Source of the DNA: Chromera velia
Lineage: Eukaryota > Sar > Chromeraceae
Assembly (NCBI GenBank): GCA_018398765.1
Contig: JAHBMJ010005838.1
Coordinates: forward strand, 1 to 30,000
Length of the DNA: 30,000 bases
Direction of reading: 5' to 3'
Under the pieces are notes generated by a model, which was not told where the DNA came from, did no database searches, and saw only the letters and a list, made by a program, of their open reading frames with translations. A program made the position numbers and the translations under genes. This document shows positions 20,101-29,330 of this stretch, one piece after another; position 1 is the first letter of the stretch; each line of letters opens with the position of its first letter.

Positions 20101-20760
20101 CAGGTCAGCCTGCAGGTTATGGAAACCAGAATCGGGGTTTCGGTCGGAACGCACTCAGACCGCAGCAGGGGTATAGAGCAGGATAGAGGCCATAGGGTTA
20201 AGGATAGAATGGGGGAGCGTGATGAGTATAGTTACCGCAAGGACGGACGGGACCGCCACGCCCACCTCCCCAGGTGCAAGGTCGTCTGCAGGGGTCTAAT
20301 CCTCAGAGACGTTGGAATGGCCAGCATGCCGCTCACATTGAGAGTGAGAGGCAGGAGGAAGGTTGGGGTGAGAAACACGGAGACGACATCTGGTTTCCCA
20401 ATAATCCCGATCAGCAGTACATTGAAGGAGAGCACCCAACTGACCCTTATGCGTACGACCACACCAATAGCATCAGTATTACTGGGGCAGCAGGTACTAA
20501 AGTGAAGATGATTCGTTTTTAGGGTACAGTTGAAGGGGTTTCTGTGAGGATTCTTTTAAACTGTGGAGCAGGAGAGACGTACGTGTCCTCTGTATTTGCG
20601 TATGACAAGCGCCTGCCTATCTGGAAGTTGCAGAGCCCAATCAGGGGGTGTAAAGGGGCTGTTGTGGGTGAAGACGGAAAGGTTGCCGTCATAAAGGTGG
20701 CTGAGTATACCTATCCCCTTCGCTTCTCCATCTAGGGATACTATGAGAAGCTGACGTTTA
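20101..20760 (+). pseudogene. Gag-pol linker and retropepsin-like protease, inactive
   Basis: Same frame as gag. A basic Gln/Arg/Gly-rich linker holds seven stops within 48 bases (20184-20231), then stops at 20520 and 20733. The protease core is at about 20544-20735, with VRILLNCGAGETYVSSVFA occupying the place of the aspartic protease active site; the catalytic Asp position is Asn (AAC). The usual neighbours, hydrophobic residues before it and Gly-Ala after it, are kept. Confidence 0.75.
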
Positions 20761-22060
20761 CTTTAGCTAATCTGGATTCCGACTACGACATCTACCTGGG
20801 CATGAAGTGGCTGATGAGGCATGACCCTTACGTACGCTGGAGTGCGGGAGAGATCACGATTCCGGGACCTGATGGAAAATCAGTTACCATCAGGTCAGAT
20901 GCTCATCAGTCAGTCCGTGTGATCTCAGGTAGAGAGATGAGAAGAAAAATTCAGACAGGAGTCAGAGAGGTGTATCTGTGCCGAATGGAAATGGTCGACC
21001 TTGCCCCAGAGCCGGTGCAGCCTGAAGTGCAGCCCGGAGACATGACGGCAGCGGCAATGGTAAAGGAAATTGCAAAGGAGGGAGAGACGGATGAGCAAAG
21101 AAGAGAAAGAGAAAAGGATGTGGCTTTGCATAAAGGGTGGACGAAAGTGATGAATGATCCCTCCCTCCATCAGATTTCTACAGCTCGCAGGGTGGTTGGA
21201 GAATTTCGAGACATGTTCTGCGATGAGATTCCGAAGATGCCTCCGAGACGGGAGGTTAAATTTGTGATCAACCTCGAGCCGGGTCATTCCCTACCTGCCT
21301 GCCCTCCATACCGTCTCTCATATGGGGAGCTTGATGAGATGAAGAGGCAGTTGGACGACTACCTCGCTAAAGGATTCATCCGTCCCTCCGCCTCCACATT
21401 TGCTGCGCCTGCCTTCTTTGTTGCAAAGAAAGACGGATCGATGAGGATGTGCATCGACTACCGTACGATCAACAAGATCACCATCAAGGATAAGTATGCG
21501 ATGCCCAGAGCAGAAGACCTGCTAGATCGTCTTCATGGAGCAAAGGTCTTCTCAGTGCTAGACATAAGACAGTTCTTCCATCAGCTTTGCATCCGAGTGG
21601 GGGATGAGTACAAGATAGCGATATCCACTTGGTATGGAAACTACGAGTGGCTAGTGATGCCTTTTGGCATGTGCAACCCAGTCAAAGAGCCATTTAAGCT
21701 TGCCTGCGCGAAGTGTTGGATAACTGTGCTTTTGCATGGATCGATGACGTCCTCATCTATTCAAATATAGAGAAGGAACACGAGAATGATTTGAGGAGAG
21801 TTCTCGGGCTGCTCCGTAAAGACGAGTATTACGCCAAGATCTCCAAGTGCAAATTCTTTGTGCCTCAGGTGATCTACATCGGTCTTAAGATCTCGAAGAA
21901 TGGTGTGAGAGCACAACCAAAGAAGGCGGAGCTTGTTCAAACCTGGCCAAGACCGAAGGACAAACATGAGTTGTGAGTCTTTTTGGGACTTTACAACTGG
22001 TTCTGCCAATTTATCTTCAAATACAGCCACGTCACTGTCCCTCTCACCTCTCTTTTATAG
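20761..22060 (+). pseudogene. pol: Chromovirus reverse transcriptase, frameshifted
   Basis: Frame continuous with gag to about 21690. It shows PPYRLSYGELDEMKRQLDDY, GFIRPSASTFAAPAFFVAKK, MRMCIDYRTINKITIKDKY, FSVLDIRQFFHQLCI and MPFGMCNP, the ordered RT blocks of Ty3/gypsy. After about 21690 the match moves to another frame (21713-21976) with FAWIDDVLIYS, where the usual Tyr before x-D-D is Trp, then DEYYAKISKCKFF and IGLKISKNGV. That second frame carries TGA at 21974 and TAG at 22058. RT copies element RNA into DNA; this copy is dead. Confidence 0.92.
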
Positions 22061-22660
22061 GAGAAGACCAAGTGTGTGTGGACTGAGGAGTGTGAGAAGG
22101 CGTTCAAGGAGCTGAAGGCAAAGATTGCCCAGACGATCTTGTTGTACATCCCTGATCCCACCCAAGACTTTGAGCTCTTTGTTGACATGTCGAAGACGCA
22201 GAATTGTCTCGCGGCAGCTCTGATACAGTGGGATCTGAGTGTAAAGGGACTCAGAGTGGTGGCACTCACCTTGAGAAAGCTCAATTCAACTGAGTTAGAG
22301 TACCCTGTCTGAGAGAAGGAGTCACTCCACAAAGGTCTGGTCAGACTATGAAAGCTTGAAGTGGATTGGAACAAGTGGAGGTCTGATTGAGGCATCAAAC
22401 AAGGTGAAAAGATAGACCACTTTTGTTAATGGGCTCAGCATTACGCCTCTCTATATTCCAGGTGCAAAGAACATTGTGGCTGACGCGCTGTCGCATCGAC
22501 CCTCACATGAGCATGAAGAGACAGACAAAGGGGGGCAAGAAGGAGAGAAGAGTGCTAGGAAGAGTGACTCAGAGGAGTTAAGAGCAGTGGAGGAGGAGTT
22601 AACTGCGAGACAGCTCCGCCCAGATTCTCCCTTTCCTTGCAAAGACTCTATCTAGACAGA
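22061..22660 (+). pseudogene. pol: Chromovirus RNase H region
   Basis: WTEECEKAFKELKAKIAQ, then FELFVDMSKTQNCLAAALIQ (first RNase H motif with its Asp) and LRKLNSTELEYPV followed by TGA at 22310. The middle is eroded. The domain end, GAKNIVADALSHRPSH, is readable from 22461 in a different frame, so at least one indel lies between. This domain degrades RNA in RNA-DNA hybrids. Confidence 0.8.
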
Positions 22661-23400
22661 ATCCCCCTGCCTTTCTGCAATTCCGTTTAGGTTATTTCAC
22701 AACCAGGGAACGACTTCTCTACTATGACAAAAGAAGACTCGCCATTCCGATGAAGAGCCTCCAAGAGAAGGTGATTTAGGAGTGCCACGATCCGCCTTTG
22801 GCAGGGGACTTGGGTGTAGACAAAACGTATAGACGGCTGGCAGCAGATTTTCAATTTCTGGCCGCACATGTGGCTAAACGTGCAGCGATATGTGAGGCGG
22901 TGTGCTAAGCGGTATGATGTCTGCCAGAGAAGCAAGCCGTCAAACCAGAAGCCAGCGGGTCCTTTGCAGCCACTCCCAGTGCCGGAGGAGCCTTTCCATG
23001 ATCTCTCGATGGATTTTGTCACAGATCTTCCGCCTCTGAAGTTCAAGGGGGAGATGGTTAACACCATCATGACGGTGGTCTGCAGATTGAGCAAGTGGCC
23101 CACCTTTGTGGCGTTATAGAAGACGGCAGATGCAAGAGAGACGGCAACGAAGTTCTTTGATGAGATTGTCTGCGAACAGGGCATGCCCAGGTCCATTGTC
23201 TCTGATCGCGACCCTCGATTCATCTTAAACTTCTGGCAGACTTTTTTCCATCTGGTAAAGACAAATCTGAAGATGTCCACCGCTAACCACCCCCAGACAG
23301 ACGGACAGACAGAAATCGAAAACTGAACGCTTGAGCAGGTTCTTTGGTGCTTCGTTGTGGAGCATCAAGAGGACTGCATGGCCAAAACACCTCAAGACGG
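22661..23400 (+). pseudogene. pol: Chromovirus integrase, zinc-binding and catalytic core
   Basis: The HHCC region is degraded (ECHDPPLAGDLGVDKTYRRL near 22780-22840, with a stop before it and Asp in place of the second His; YVRRCAKRYDVCQRSK at about 22892). The catalytic core is in one frame: SMDFVTDLPP with Asp at 23012, IVSDRDPRF with Asp at 23204, and HPQTDGQTEIEN with Glu at 23312, so the DDE triad is intact. Stops lie at 23117 (TAG) and 23324 (TGA), and a frameshift near 23380 leads into the C-terminal part. Confidence 0.88.
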
Positions 23401-24116
23401 TTGCTTTCGCCCTTTGCACGAGTGTCCACAAGACAAGTGGGTTCACTCCTTTCCGGATTGTTCAGCGGAGAGATCCTCTCACACTTCCTTCGTTTCTCTG
23501 CCCCCATCCCTCTTCTCCTGAAGCATCGCAAGATTTGAAGGAGAAGATTGACACTCTCCAGGAAGTGAAAGACCGACTGGAGAGAGCCAGAGAGAGAGCA
23601 GCACAGTATTACGATAAAAGAAGGAGAGAGGAGGAATTTTCTCCAGGAGATTGGGTCTTGATGCACTACAGATTCTTCTCTGAAGAGAAACTGCCGGAAA
23701 GAGACCGCAGGAAGCTTGCTCACCTATGGTATGGACCTTTTGAGATAAAACGGAAGATTAGAAAGGTTGACAATGTCTATGAGCTGGTGTTTCCTGAGAT
23801 AGTTAGGAGACATCCTGTCCTTCATGTCTGCTGGTTGAAGAAGTATGAGCTCCCTGAAGGACAGAGAGGGCCTCCAAAGGTGCGTCTACCCCATTTTGAG
23901 GAGGAAAAATGGGAAGTCGAGAAGATCTTCGAAAAGAGGACAGTCGATCGACAGACAGACTACCTTATACAATGGAGAGGGTGGTCTGAGGAAGACGTAA
24001 CCTGGAAGCCCGCTGTGAATCTCCGTGGTGCTCGTTTAGCAATCAAAGACTTCAACGCAGCCTGGAAGGCAGCTCAGAAGGGAGGGGGGAAAGGGAAAAG
24101 GAAAAGGACAGGCTGA
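23331..24116 (+). pseudogene. pol: Integrase C-terminus with GPY/F module and chromodomain
   Basis: The longest intact pol frame (to TGA at 24114-24116). Its match starts near 23380 (VAFALCTSVHKTSGFTPF). A coiled Lys/Glu/Arg segment (DLKEKIDTLQEVKDRLERAR) and SPGDWVLMH follow, then the GPY/F core LAHLWYGPFEIKRKI and RRHPVLHVCWLKKY. A chromodomain follows: WEVEKIFEKRTVDRQTDYLI, then QWRGWSEEDVTWKP, ending in a helix DFNAAWKAAQK and a basic tail. The three aromatic cage positions appear filled by Trp residues. Chromodomains in this family steer integration to modified histones. This part carries no internal stop, unlike the rest. Confidence 0.9.
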
Positions 24117-24761
24117 GCACCTTTCTAGTCTTTGCGTGTGAAGTTGAAGAAACGGATTTTATGTATTCATTATTTGTGTGCGTGCATTTCATTCTTTCCT
24201 TTGTTTGCGTGTGTTTCAGGTCTCGTTTTCTCCTGAGGAGTCGCGGGGGAGCGAGAGAGTGGGGGAAAGGATGAAAGACGAGGGAATGCATGATGAATAT
24301 GCATATTTTCTCTTTTTCCTCTGTTGTTTGCATTTACAACATCTTTCTTCTCTATTTCTAGCTCTATCTAGTTCTATTTCTTTTTCTCTTCCTCGTCAAC
24401 TGTTTGTCTATTGTCTCGACAGTTTCTTTTTCATTCTTTTCTACACTGTTAGTGATTGAATGACTGAATGAATGATTTCCTGGGGACGCCTGGGAACCCT
24501 ACGGACGCCTGGAGATTCGTTGATGCATTGTGTGCATTCATGCATTACATCCATTGATGCTGCATTGCATTTGATGAGAGAGCTACAAGGCTCTGTGTTT
24601 CACTGTTATTAGTCGTGGCATACTGACTCTGTATAATAAGAAGCCAGATCAACATTCTTTCCGTGGGTCGATCAGTCAGACAGCTTTACTTCATTCTCTT
24701 TTCGATTGGAAAAATGCCCTGTATGTGTCCTTCCTTTTGTGATGTGTGTAGGCACACGTTT
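24117..24761. other. Chromovirus 3' noncoding region
   Basis: About 640 bases between the integrase stop and the polypurine tract. It is T/C-rich at 24300-24440, followed by GAATGA repeats and ATGCATT-rich sequence (24440-24580). No ORF with a motif. Confidence 0.7.
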
Positions 24762-24773
24762 AGGAGGGGTGGG
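24762..24773 (+). other. Polypurine tract
   Basis: AGGAGGGGTGGG, two bases before the 3' LTR: the expected site for plus-strand priming, with one T. Confidence 0.65.
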
Positions 24774-24775
24774 TA

Positions 24776-25132
24776 TATGTGGGACTTACGTATGCCCTGT
24801 CGGCCTACCGGCGGGCGGCTTTGTATCTGCTGTGTATCCGCACGGCGGGCCTGCTGGCGCCGTATGTATTGAGACCGTGCGTACGTCAATACAATTGATG
24901 TGCGTGACCGATATACGATGGTTCCGTCTCTGTGTCTGATCGTTCGATCGATTGATGATATCATTGCCATAGCAGTGCAGATGTCAGCAGTAAGGCAGAC
25001 TAACTAACAGAGTCTAGCTGCATGTGTGTACTCTCAGAAGTCCCTATGTTTGAAGAATACCTATTCTTCTTATGGCTCTAGAAAGCCGTCACTGATAGAT
25101 ATTTAGCAGTCTCTGATTAGATATCAGTCCTA
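24776..25132 (+). repeat. 3' LTR of the chromovirus
   Basis: Begins TATGTGGGACTTACG and ends ATATCAGTCCTA, 357 bp, pair of 18732-19085. Most differences from the 5' LTR are T or A here where the 5' copy has C or G, often in CpG context (for example GACGTCA to GATATCA). Confidence 0.92.
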
Positions 25133-25599
25133 GAAGCTCAAAATAAGACAGTAAAGCCTTCTTACTTGCACCTTTGATGCTGTAAACAGGTTTTTCAATA
25201 CTAAGAAAAAATGTGTTATGTTATAGTATTGCTATGTAGATTGAAAGTGAGGCTGGGATCACTAAGTATAGCTACCTTCACTTTCAATCTGAAAAAGTAA
25301 ATATTCATAACTTTTAAACCAAAAGGAATTAAACGCTGAAATTAAGATGATAAAGCCTTCTTACATGAACCTTTGATATTCTAAACAGGTTTTTGAATGC
25401 TAGGAAAAAAATGTGTTATGTTATAGTATTGCTATGTAGATTGAAAGTGAGGCTAGGCTCACTAAATAAAATTAAGACAGTAAAGCCTTCTTACATGCAC
25501 CTTTAATACTGGAAACAGGTTTTTCAATGCAGCTAGGAAAAAAATATGTTATATTATGGTATTGCTATGTAAATTAAAAGTAAGACAAGAATCAGAAGT
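25133..25599 (+). repeat. 200-bp satellite units, left block
   Basis: Tandem units with period 200 (GCTATGTAGA at 25231 and 25431); a third copy at 25564 is only 133 bases on because of an internal deletion of about 67 bases near 25465. Each full unit includes CATAACTTTTGAACC-like, AAGCCTTCTTACATGCACC and GTTATAGTATT segments, plus a 13-bp inverted pair AGATTGAAAGTGA (25238-25250) and TCACTTTCAATCT (25278-25290). The chromovirus and the non-LTR element each interrupt one unit. Confidence 0.9.
25238..25290. repeat. 13-bp hairpin arms in the satellite unit
   Basis: AGATTGAAAGTGA and its exact inverse TCACTTTCAATCT, separated by 27 bases. The same pair is intact at 27869-27921; in the next unit the right arm has two C-to-T changes (near 28110-28121). 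Confidence 0.85.
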
Positions 25600-26290
25600 T
25601 TATTCTGTATATGTGCATGACCTGCCAGAAGAAGTTGGGAAGAAAGGAGGACAGAGAAGGATACAAGGACAGAGGCCAAGGGTGCCGATGGGAGAGGCAG
25701 GAAGATGGGTCGATTTTCTTGCTCCTTTGTTTGCAAACGATACCACCCTCTTAGAATCTACAGACAGCCAGCTGAATCTTCTTCTCTCATGCTTGAAAGA
25801 CTTTGCAGAACCTCTTTGCCTTCTCTTCTCTGACAAATCCAGATTTGTTCGTTTTGGTAGAGCATCGGGAAGAAGAGAAAAAATCAGACTGGGGGAGATG
25901 ATAGTCAAGGAAGCAAAGGAGCACCCCTATCTCAGGTTGGTCCTGTCAGCTGACTGCAACCTAAAAACAATGATGGCGGTGAGGACGGTAAAGGCAGAAC
26001 GCTGTATGCAGGGGCTGATGGAGAAAATAGGAAAGGAGGGAGGGATTCCACCTACAGACTGCTTTAATATATTTAAACAGACAGTGCGTGCAGTATGGTT
26101 ATATGGATGCGAAATACATAGATGCCCAGACAGTGCATATACAGATTTTGACAATTCAGAAACAATGAAGATTTGTGAGGTCAGTGCTGAGGCTGAGAAA
26201 GAAAGAGAGCTGCGACACGTTGATGTTGGAGGGGGAGTTCATCCCAATAGATATCGAGGTGGCCAGCAGGACAGTCAGGTGGGTAAGTAA
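25600..26290 (+). pseudogene. LINE reverse transcriptase, C-terminal half
   Basis: Frame open from 25556, but its first 14 or so codons belong to the satellite. LFANDTTLLESTDSQLNLLL at about 25727 is the catalytic A-D-D block with the first Asp changed to Asn (AAC at 25736-25738). FSDKSRFVRFG and HPYLRLVLSAD follow, corresponding to the next RT blocks. The thumb region reads FNIFKQTVRAVWLYGCEIHR, the usual L-Y-G-x-E-x pattern. The frame ends at TAA 26288-26290, after the match has drifted. Confidence 0.75.
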
Positions 26291-26765
26291 GGCCTTGAAG
26301 GAAAAACGGAACAACGTGATGGGGCAAGCGATTCTCATAAGCTTCAGAGAGGGGGTGGAAAACGAAATGGCGGGGGACAGAAGAATGCATCCTTTTCATT
26401 TCTTCCCACATCTGAAAAAGTATATCCAGACACTTTATACAGATAGAAGAGCACATCCTTTTTTAAGAGATAGACTGAAAGGGAGTGTAGAGCAGAGAGG
26501 AACACAGGTCATTAATAAAAAACTTAACTAGATGGAAAGATGGCTGCAAAAGAGAACGAAAAACGAGTTAGATGAGAAAAAGAAAAATGCATTTGCAGAC
26601 AGAATAGAGAGAAATATAAGGGAAAGGAGCAACGACAAGAAGAAAAGGCTGGCAGGTCCTAGAGTCATGATGGCCGATGTGCACAGAAAGTTCTCTAATG
26701 AAAATCGTCTTCATCTCTCTTTGTTTGAAGACAGAACAGGCAGGAAGGCAGGCACAAGAATGTAA
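26175..26765 (+). pseudogene. LINE connection region fragments
   Basis: Two fragments in one frame, 26175-26531 and 26532-26765, separated by a TAG at 26529-26531. They are lysine/arginine-rich (RWLQKRTKNELDEKKK, RNIRERSNDKKKRLAGPR). Attribution to the LINE rests on position and frame between the RT and cysteine motifs; there is no specific signature. Confidence 0.45.
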
Positions 26766-26867
26766 ATAGACAGACAAAGAATAAGAAGGGCTCCTTTTTA
26801 CTACACGAGAGTAGCGCCAAGATCGGAACACAAAAGAAGACCGGCATGCAGAGTAGGAGACAGGTGC

Positions 26868-27056
26868 TTGGCTGCAATACGGGGGAAGATTCTAGTAAGA
26901 GGGGGGGGGAAGATACCATTAGAGAAGAGAACATGCCAGTTCTGCGAAGGATGGTTAAGAATTCAGGTAGTCAAAAATAAAGTGCATCTCGTGACAGAAT
27001 GTCCTGTTTTTGATAAAGAAAGAACGGAGATATACAAGAAAATAGAACAAATTTAA
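26868..27056 (+). pseudogene. LINE C-terminal CCHC motif
   Basis: RTCQFCEGWLRIQVVKNKVH followed by LVTECPVFDKERTE. The Cys-x2-Cys (26934-26945), His (26985) and Cys (27000) spacing, CX2CX13HX4C, fits the zinc-binding motif found after the RT in many non-LTR elements. All four ligands are present. Confidence 0.65.
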
Positions 27057-27160
27057 GGTAGGACAGCAAGACGGAAGGAAGAGCCAAGAAGGTAAACAAA
27101 AAAGAGTAAGGTCCTAGGGGAGGGGAAGGAGAAAGAGATAAGTCGTCGCTGTTCTGTTTT

Positions 27161-27592
27161 TTGTTGAATGAAAGATATACTGCAGTGGACCATTTTCTGG
27201 GATGGACGTTCTTTAGAAAGAGGGTCTTCGAGGAGTGTCCAGGGAGGTACGGACACTTAGAGGGAGATGCACTGGTAGCAAGACACGCGACAATCACCGG
27301 AAAGCAGAAGGCGATCGGAAGATTGACGGAGAAATATGAAAAAACCATCAATTGCTTAGAGACAACAGAAGGAGCCATGCGATGGGGAAGAGAGAATCCA
27401 CAGAAGAAGATGGATAAAGTGAATAAGAGAAGCGAGCGAGCCCTTCTCGCGTGTCATATCAAATCGATCTTCAGACCTGAAAGCCTGTTAGGGGCAAGAG
27501 CAGCGGCCGAAGAAAATGAACAGTCAAGCATCAGCAGCCGGAGCAGACAGCTCTGGCGGGCTGCGAGGGCGGGGTCAGACATCTTAGCCTAG
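27161..27592 (+). pseudogene. Probable LINE C-terminal extension
   Basis: 143-codon frame starting at the context TTGAATGAAAG and ending in TAG at 27590, just before the element's 3' end. Charged, with ERYTAVDHFLGWTFFRKRVF at its start. No domain recognised; assigned to the element because it lies between the cysteine motif and the tail. Confidence 0.4.
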
Positions 27593-27693
27593 CTAAGGAA
27601 CGCCCCGCCCTGCTAGCTGTGGCAATAGATAGACATAGCGGGAAGGCCTAGTGCAGAACCTACCAATCAATCTATCAATCAATCAATCAATCA
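27593..27693 (+). repeat. LINE 3' end and (CAAT)n tail
   Basis: After the last stop a GC-rich piece (GCCCCGCCCTGCTAGC) and about 60 bases precede repeated CAAT (about 27664-27693). Tetranucleotide tails are typical of several LINE clades. Confidence 0.6.
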
Positions 27694-28130
27694 GTAAGTA
27701 TAACTACCTTCACTTTCAATCTAAAAAAGTAAATATTCATAACTTTTGAGCCAAAAAGAATTAAAAGCTGAAATTAAGACAGTAAAGCCTTTTTACATGC
27801 ACCTTTGATATAGCAAACAGGTTTTTCAATACTAATTTAAAAATGTATTATGTTATGGTTTGCTATATAGATTGAAAGTGAGGCTGGGATCACTAGGCAT
27901 AACTATCTTCACTTTCAATCTGAAAAAGTAAATATTCATGACTATTGAACCAAAAAGAATTAGAAGCTGAAATTAAGACAGAAAAGCCTTCTTATATACA
28001 CCTTTGATGCTGTAAACAGTTTTTTCAATACTAAAAAAAAAAAATGTTATATTATGGTTTTGCTATGTAGATTGAAAGTGAGGTGAGGATCACTAGGTAT
28101 AACTACCTTCATTTTTAATCTGAAAAAGTA
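27694..28130 (+). repeat. 200-bp satellite units, right block
   Basis: Continues the array interrupted by the LINE. GCTAT(A/G)TAG occurs at 27862 and 28062, period 200. Units hold the hairpin arms (27869-27881 with 27909-27921) and the TTGAACCAAAAAGAATTAGA segment. Confidence 0.9.
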
Positions 28131-28480
28131 AATGCTCATAACTTTTGAACTAGAAGGAGTAGAACAGTGAAACTGAACGTGGAAAGCCGTCCAACTTATA
28201 TCACCTGATCCTTTTCACTTGTAACAGTAGTGCAACTTTGCTTGCAAAATGCTCCCACTGTTTATATGCACCTCAATGCACCCTTAACTCACCTACATAG
28301 AAAAGCAGGAAAATATGAAGACATGCAGATATATCTTTTGAACCAGAAGGAGTGGGGCAGTGAGAGTAGGGCTGGAAAGTAGTCCACCCTGCACCTCTTG
28401 AACCTCTCCACTTGTAATAGTGGGGCTGCAACTTTGCTTGTAAAACGCTCCCACTGCTTTAGTTTCAAAATACCCCCTAC
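28131..28480. repeat. Diverged units linking the 200-bp satellite to the 190-bp family
   Basis: Two copies of TTTTGAAC(T/C)AGAAGGAGT lie about 190 bases apart (28143 and 28336), each followed by GCAACTTTGCTTG and GCTCCCACTG. On the - strand, CTCCTTCTGGTTCAAAAGAT leads into CTGCATGTCTTCATATTTTCC, matching the 190-bp units at 17823-18394. Confidence 0.75.
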
Positions 28481-28532
28481 TTACGTGCTTCTGATTTTTT
28501 GGGAACGCACATGCATCTCTCTTCACTGATTG

Positions 28533-29145
28533 ATTGACTGGCTGACTGGCTGACTTCCTGTCTAGCTGCCTGCTTGTCTGCCTATCTGATATACTGACTG
28601 ACTGACTGCTTAACTGATTGAGTGACTGACTGATTGACTTACTCACTGACTGACTGCCTGACCGAATGACTGACTGGCTGACTAAGTCTTCCCGTCCAGC
28701 TGCCTGCATTTGCCTGCTTGCCTGCCTGTCTGATATACTGACTGACTGACTGCTTGACTAACTGAGTGACTGACTGATTGACTTACTCACTGACTGACTG
28801 CCTGTCTGTCTATTTAATATACTGACTGACTGACTGACTAATTGGCTGACTGATTGACTGACTGTGAGTGAGTGACTGATTGACTGATTGACTAACTGAC
28901 TGACTGACTGTCTATGTGTCTGTTTACCTATCTGTCTAATATACTGACTGACTCATCGACTGACTGCCTAATACTGCCTAACGTACTGATTGACTGATGG
29001 ACTGACTGAGTGACTGATTGATTCATTGTCTGACTTATCGATTGAGTAGCTGACTGATTGACTGACTGACTCGGACTGACTGACTGACTGACTGACTGAC
29101 TGACTGACTGACTGACTGACTGACTAACTGACTGACTGACTGACT
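28533..29145. repeat. (ACTG)n degenerate tetranucleotide array
   Basis: About 600 bases of ACTG/ACTT/ATTG units, with a purer block near 29071-29143. It is the reverse-complement equivalent of the CAGT arrays at 17277-17768. Larger internal duplications are visible: CTGCCTGCTTGTCTGCC and GATATACTGACTGACTGACT at about 28567 recur near 28710-28750. Confidence 0.9.
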
Positions 29146-29231
29146 TCCACCTGAGTGTGCCTGCTTGTGTCTCTATATCTCTGAACCCCCCTCCTACAGT
29201 GGAAGAAGCACACCACTATCATCATTATGGG

Positions 29232-29330
29232 GGGCACTAGGAAAGAAGAAGGAGGAAAAAAAAAGGAGGAAGGGAGAAGGAGGAAGGAAGAAGGGATTCC
29301 GATGGAATCATGGAAAGAAGGGAAGAAACT
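29232..29330. repeat. GA-rich tract of the right arm
   Basis: AAGAAGGAGGA-type polypurine sequence, repeated more briefly at 29468-29512 with GGATTCC in each; it mirrors the CT tract at 17005-17100. Confidence 0.8.

Larger units (their letters stand above)
18732..25132 (+). mobile_element. Decayed Ty3/gypsy chromovirus LTR retrotransposon
   Basis: Complete structure of about 6.4 kb: 5-bp target duplication GAAGC (18727-18731 and 25133-25137), two LTRs, tRNA-type primer-binding site, gag, protease, RT, RNase H, integrase with GPY/F and chromodomain, polypurine tract, 3' LTR. The domain order RT-RNaseH-integrase and the C-terminal chromodomain place it in Metaviridae, chromovirus branch. Gag to the middle of RT stays in a single frame but carries 12 stop codons; the rest of pol has several frameshifts and further stops. 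The copy cannot express its polyprotein. Confidence 0.93.
25600..27690 (+). mobile_element. 5'-truncated non-LTR (LINE) retrotransposon, decayed
   Basis: It lies between imperfect target duplications AATCAGAAGT (25590-25599) and AATCAGTAAGT (27689-27699), inside a satellite unit. It contains the C-terminal part of a LINE RT, a connection region and a cysteine-rich C-terminal motif. It ends with a short 3' UTR and a CAAT-type tetranucleotide tail. There is no upstream RT core, endonuclease or ORF1, as expected from incomplete target-primed reverse transcription. Confidence 0.75.

Noticed and set aside
19164..20735. Alternative genetic code reading TAG/TAA as Gln
   Set aside because: TGA is also present among the in-frame stops, and the host ankyrin gene ends in TAG while the unknown ORF at 4729 ends in TAA; decay is simpler.
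22687..23280. 197-codon - strand frame
   Set aside because: Antisense of the integrase core of the chromovirus.
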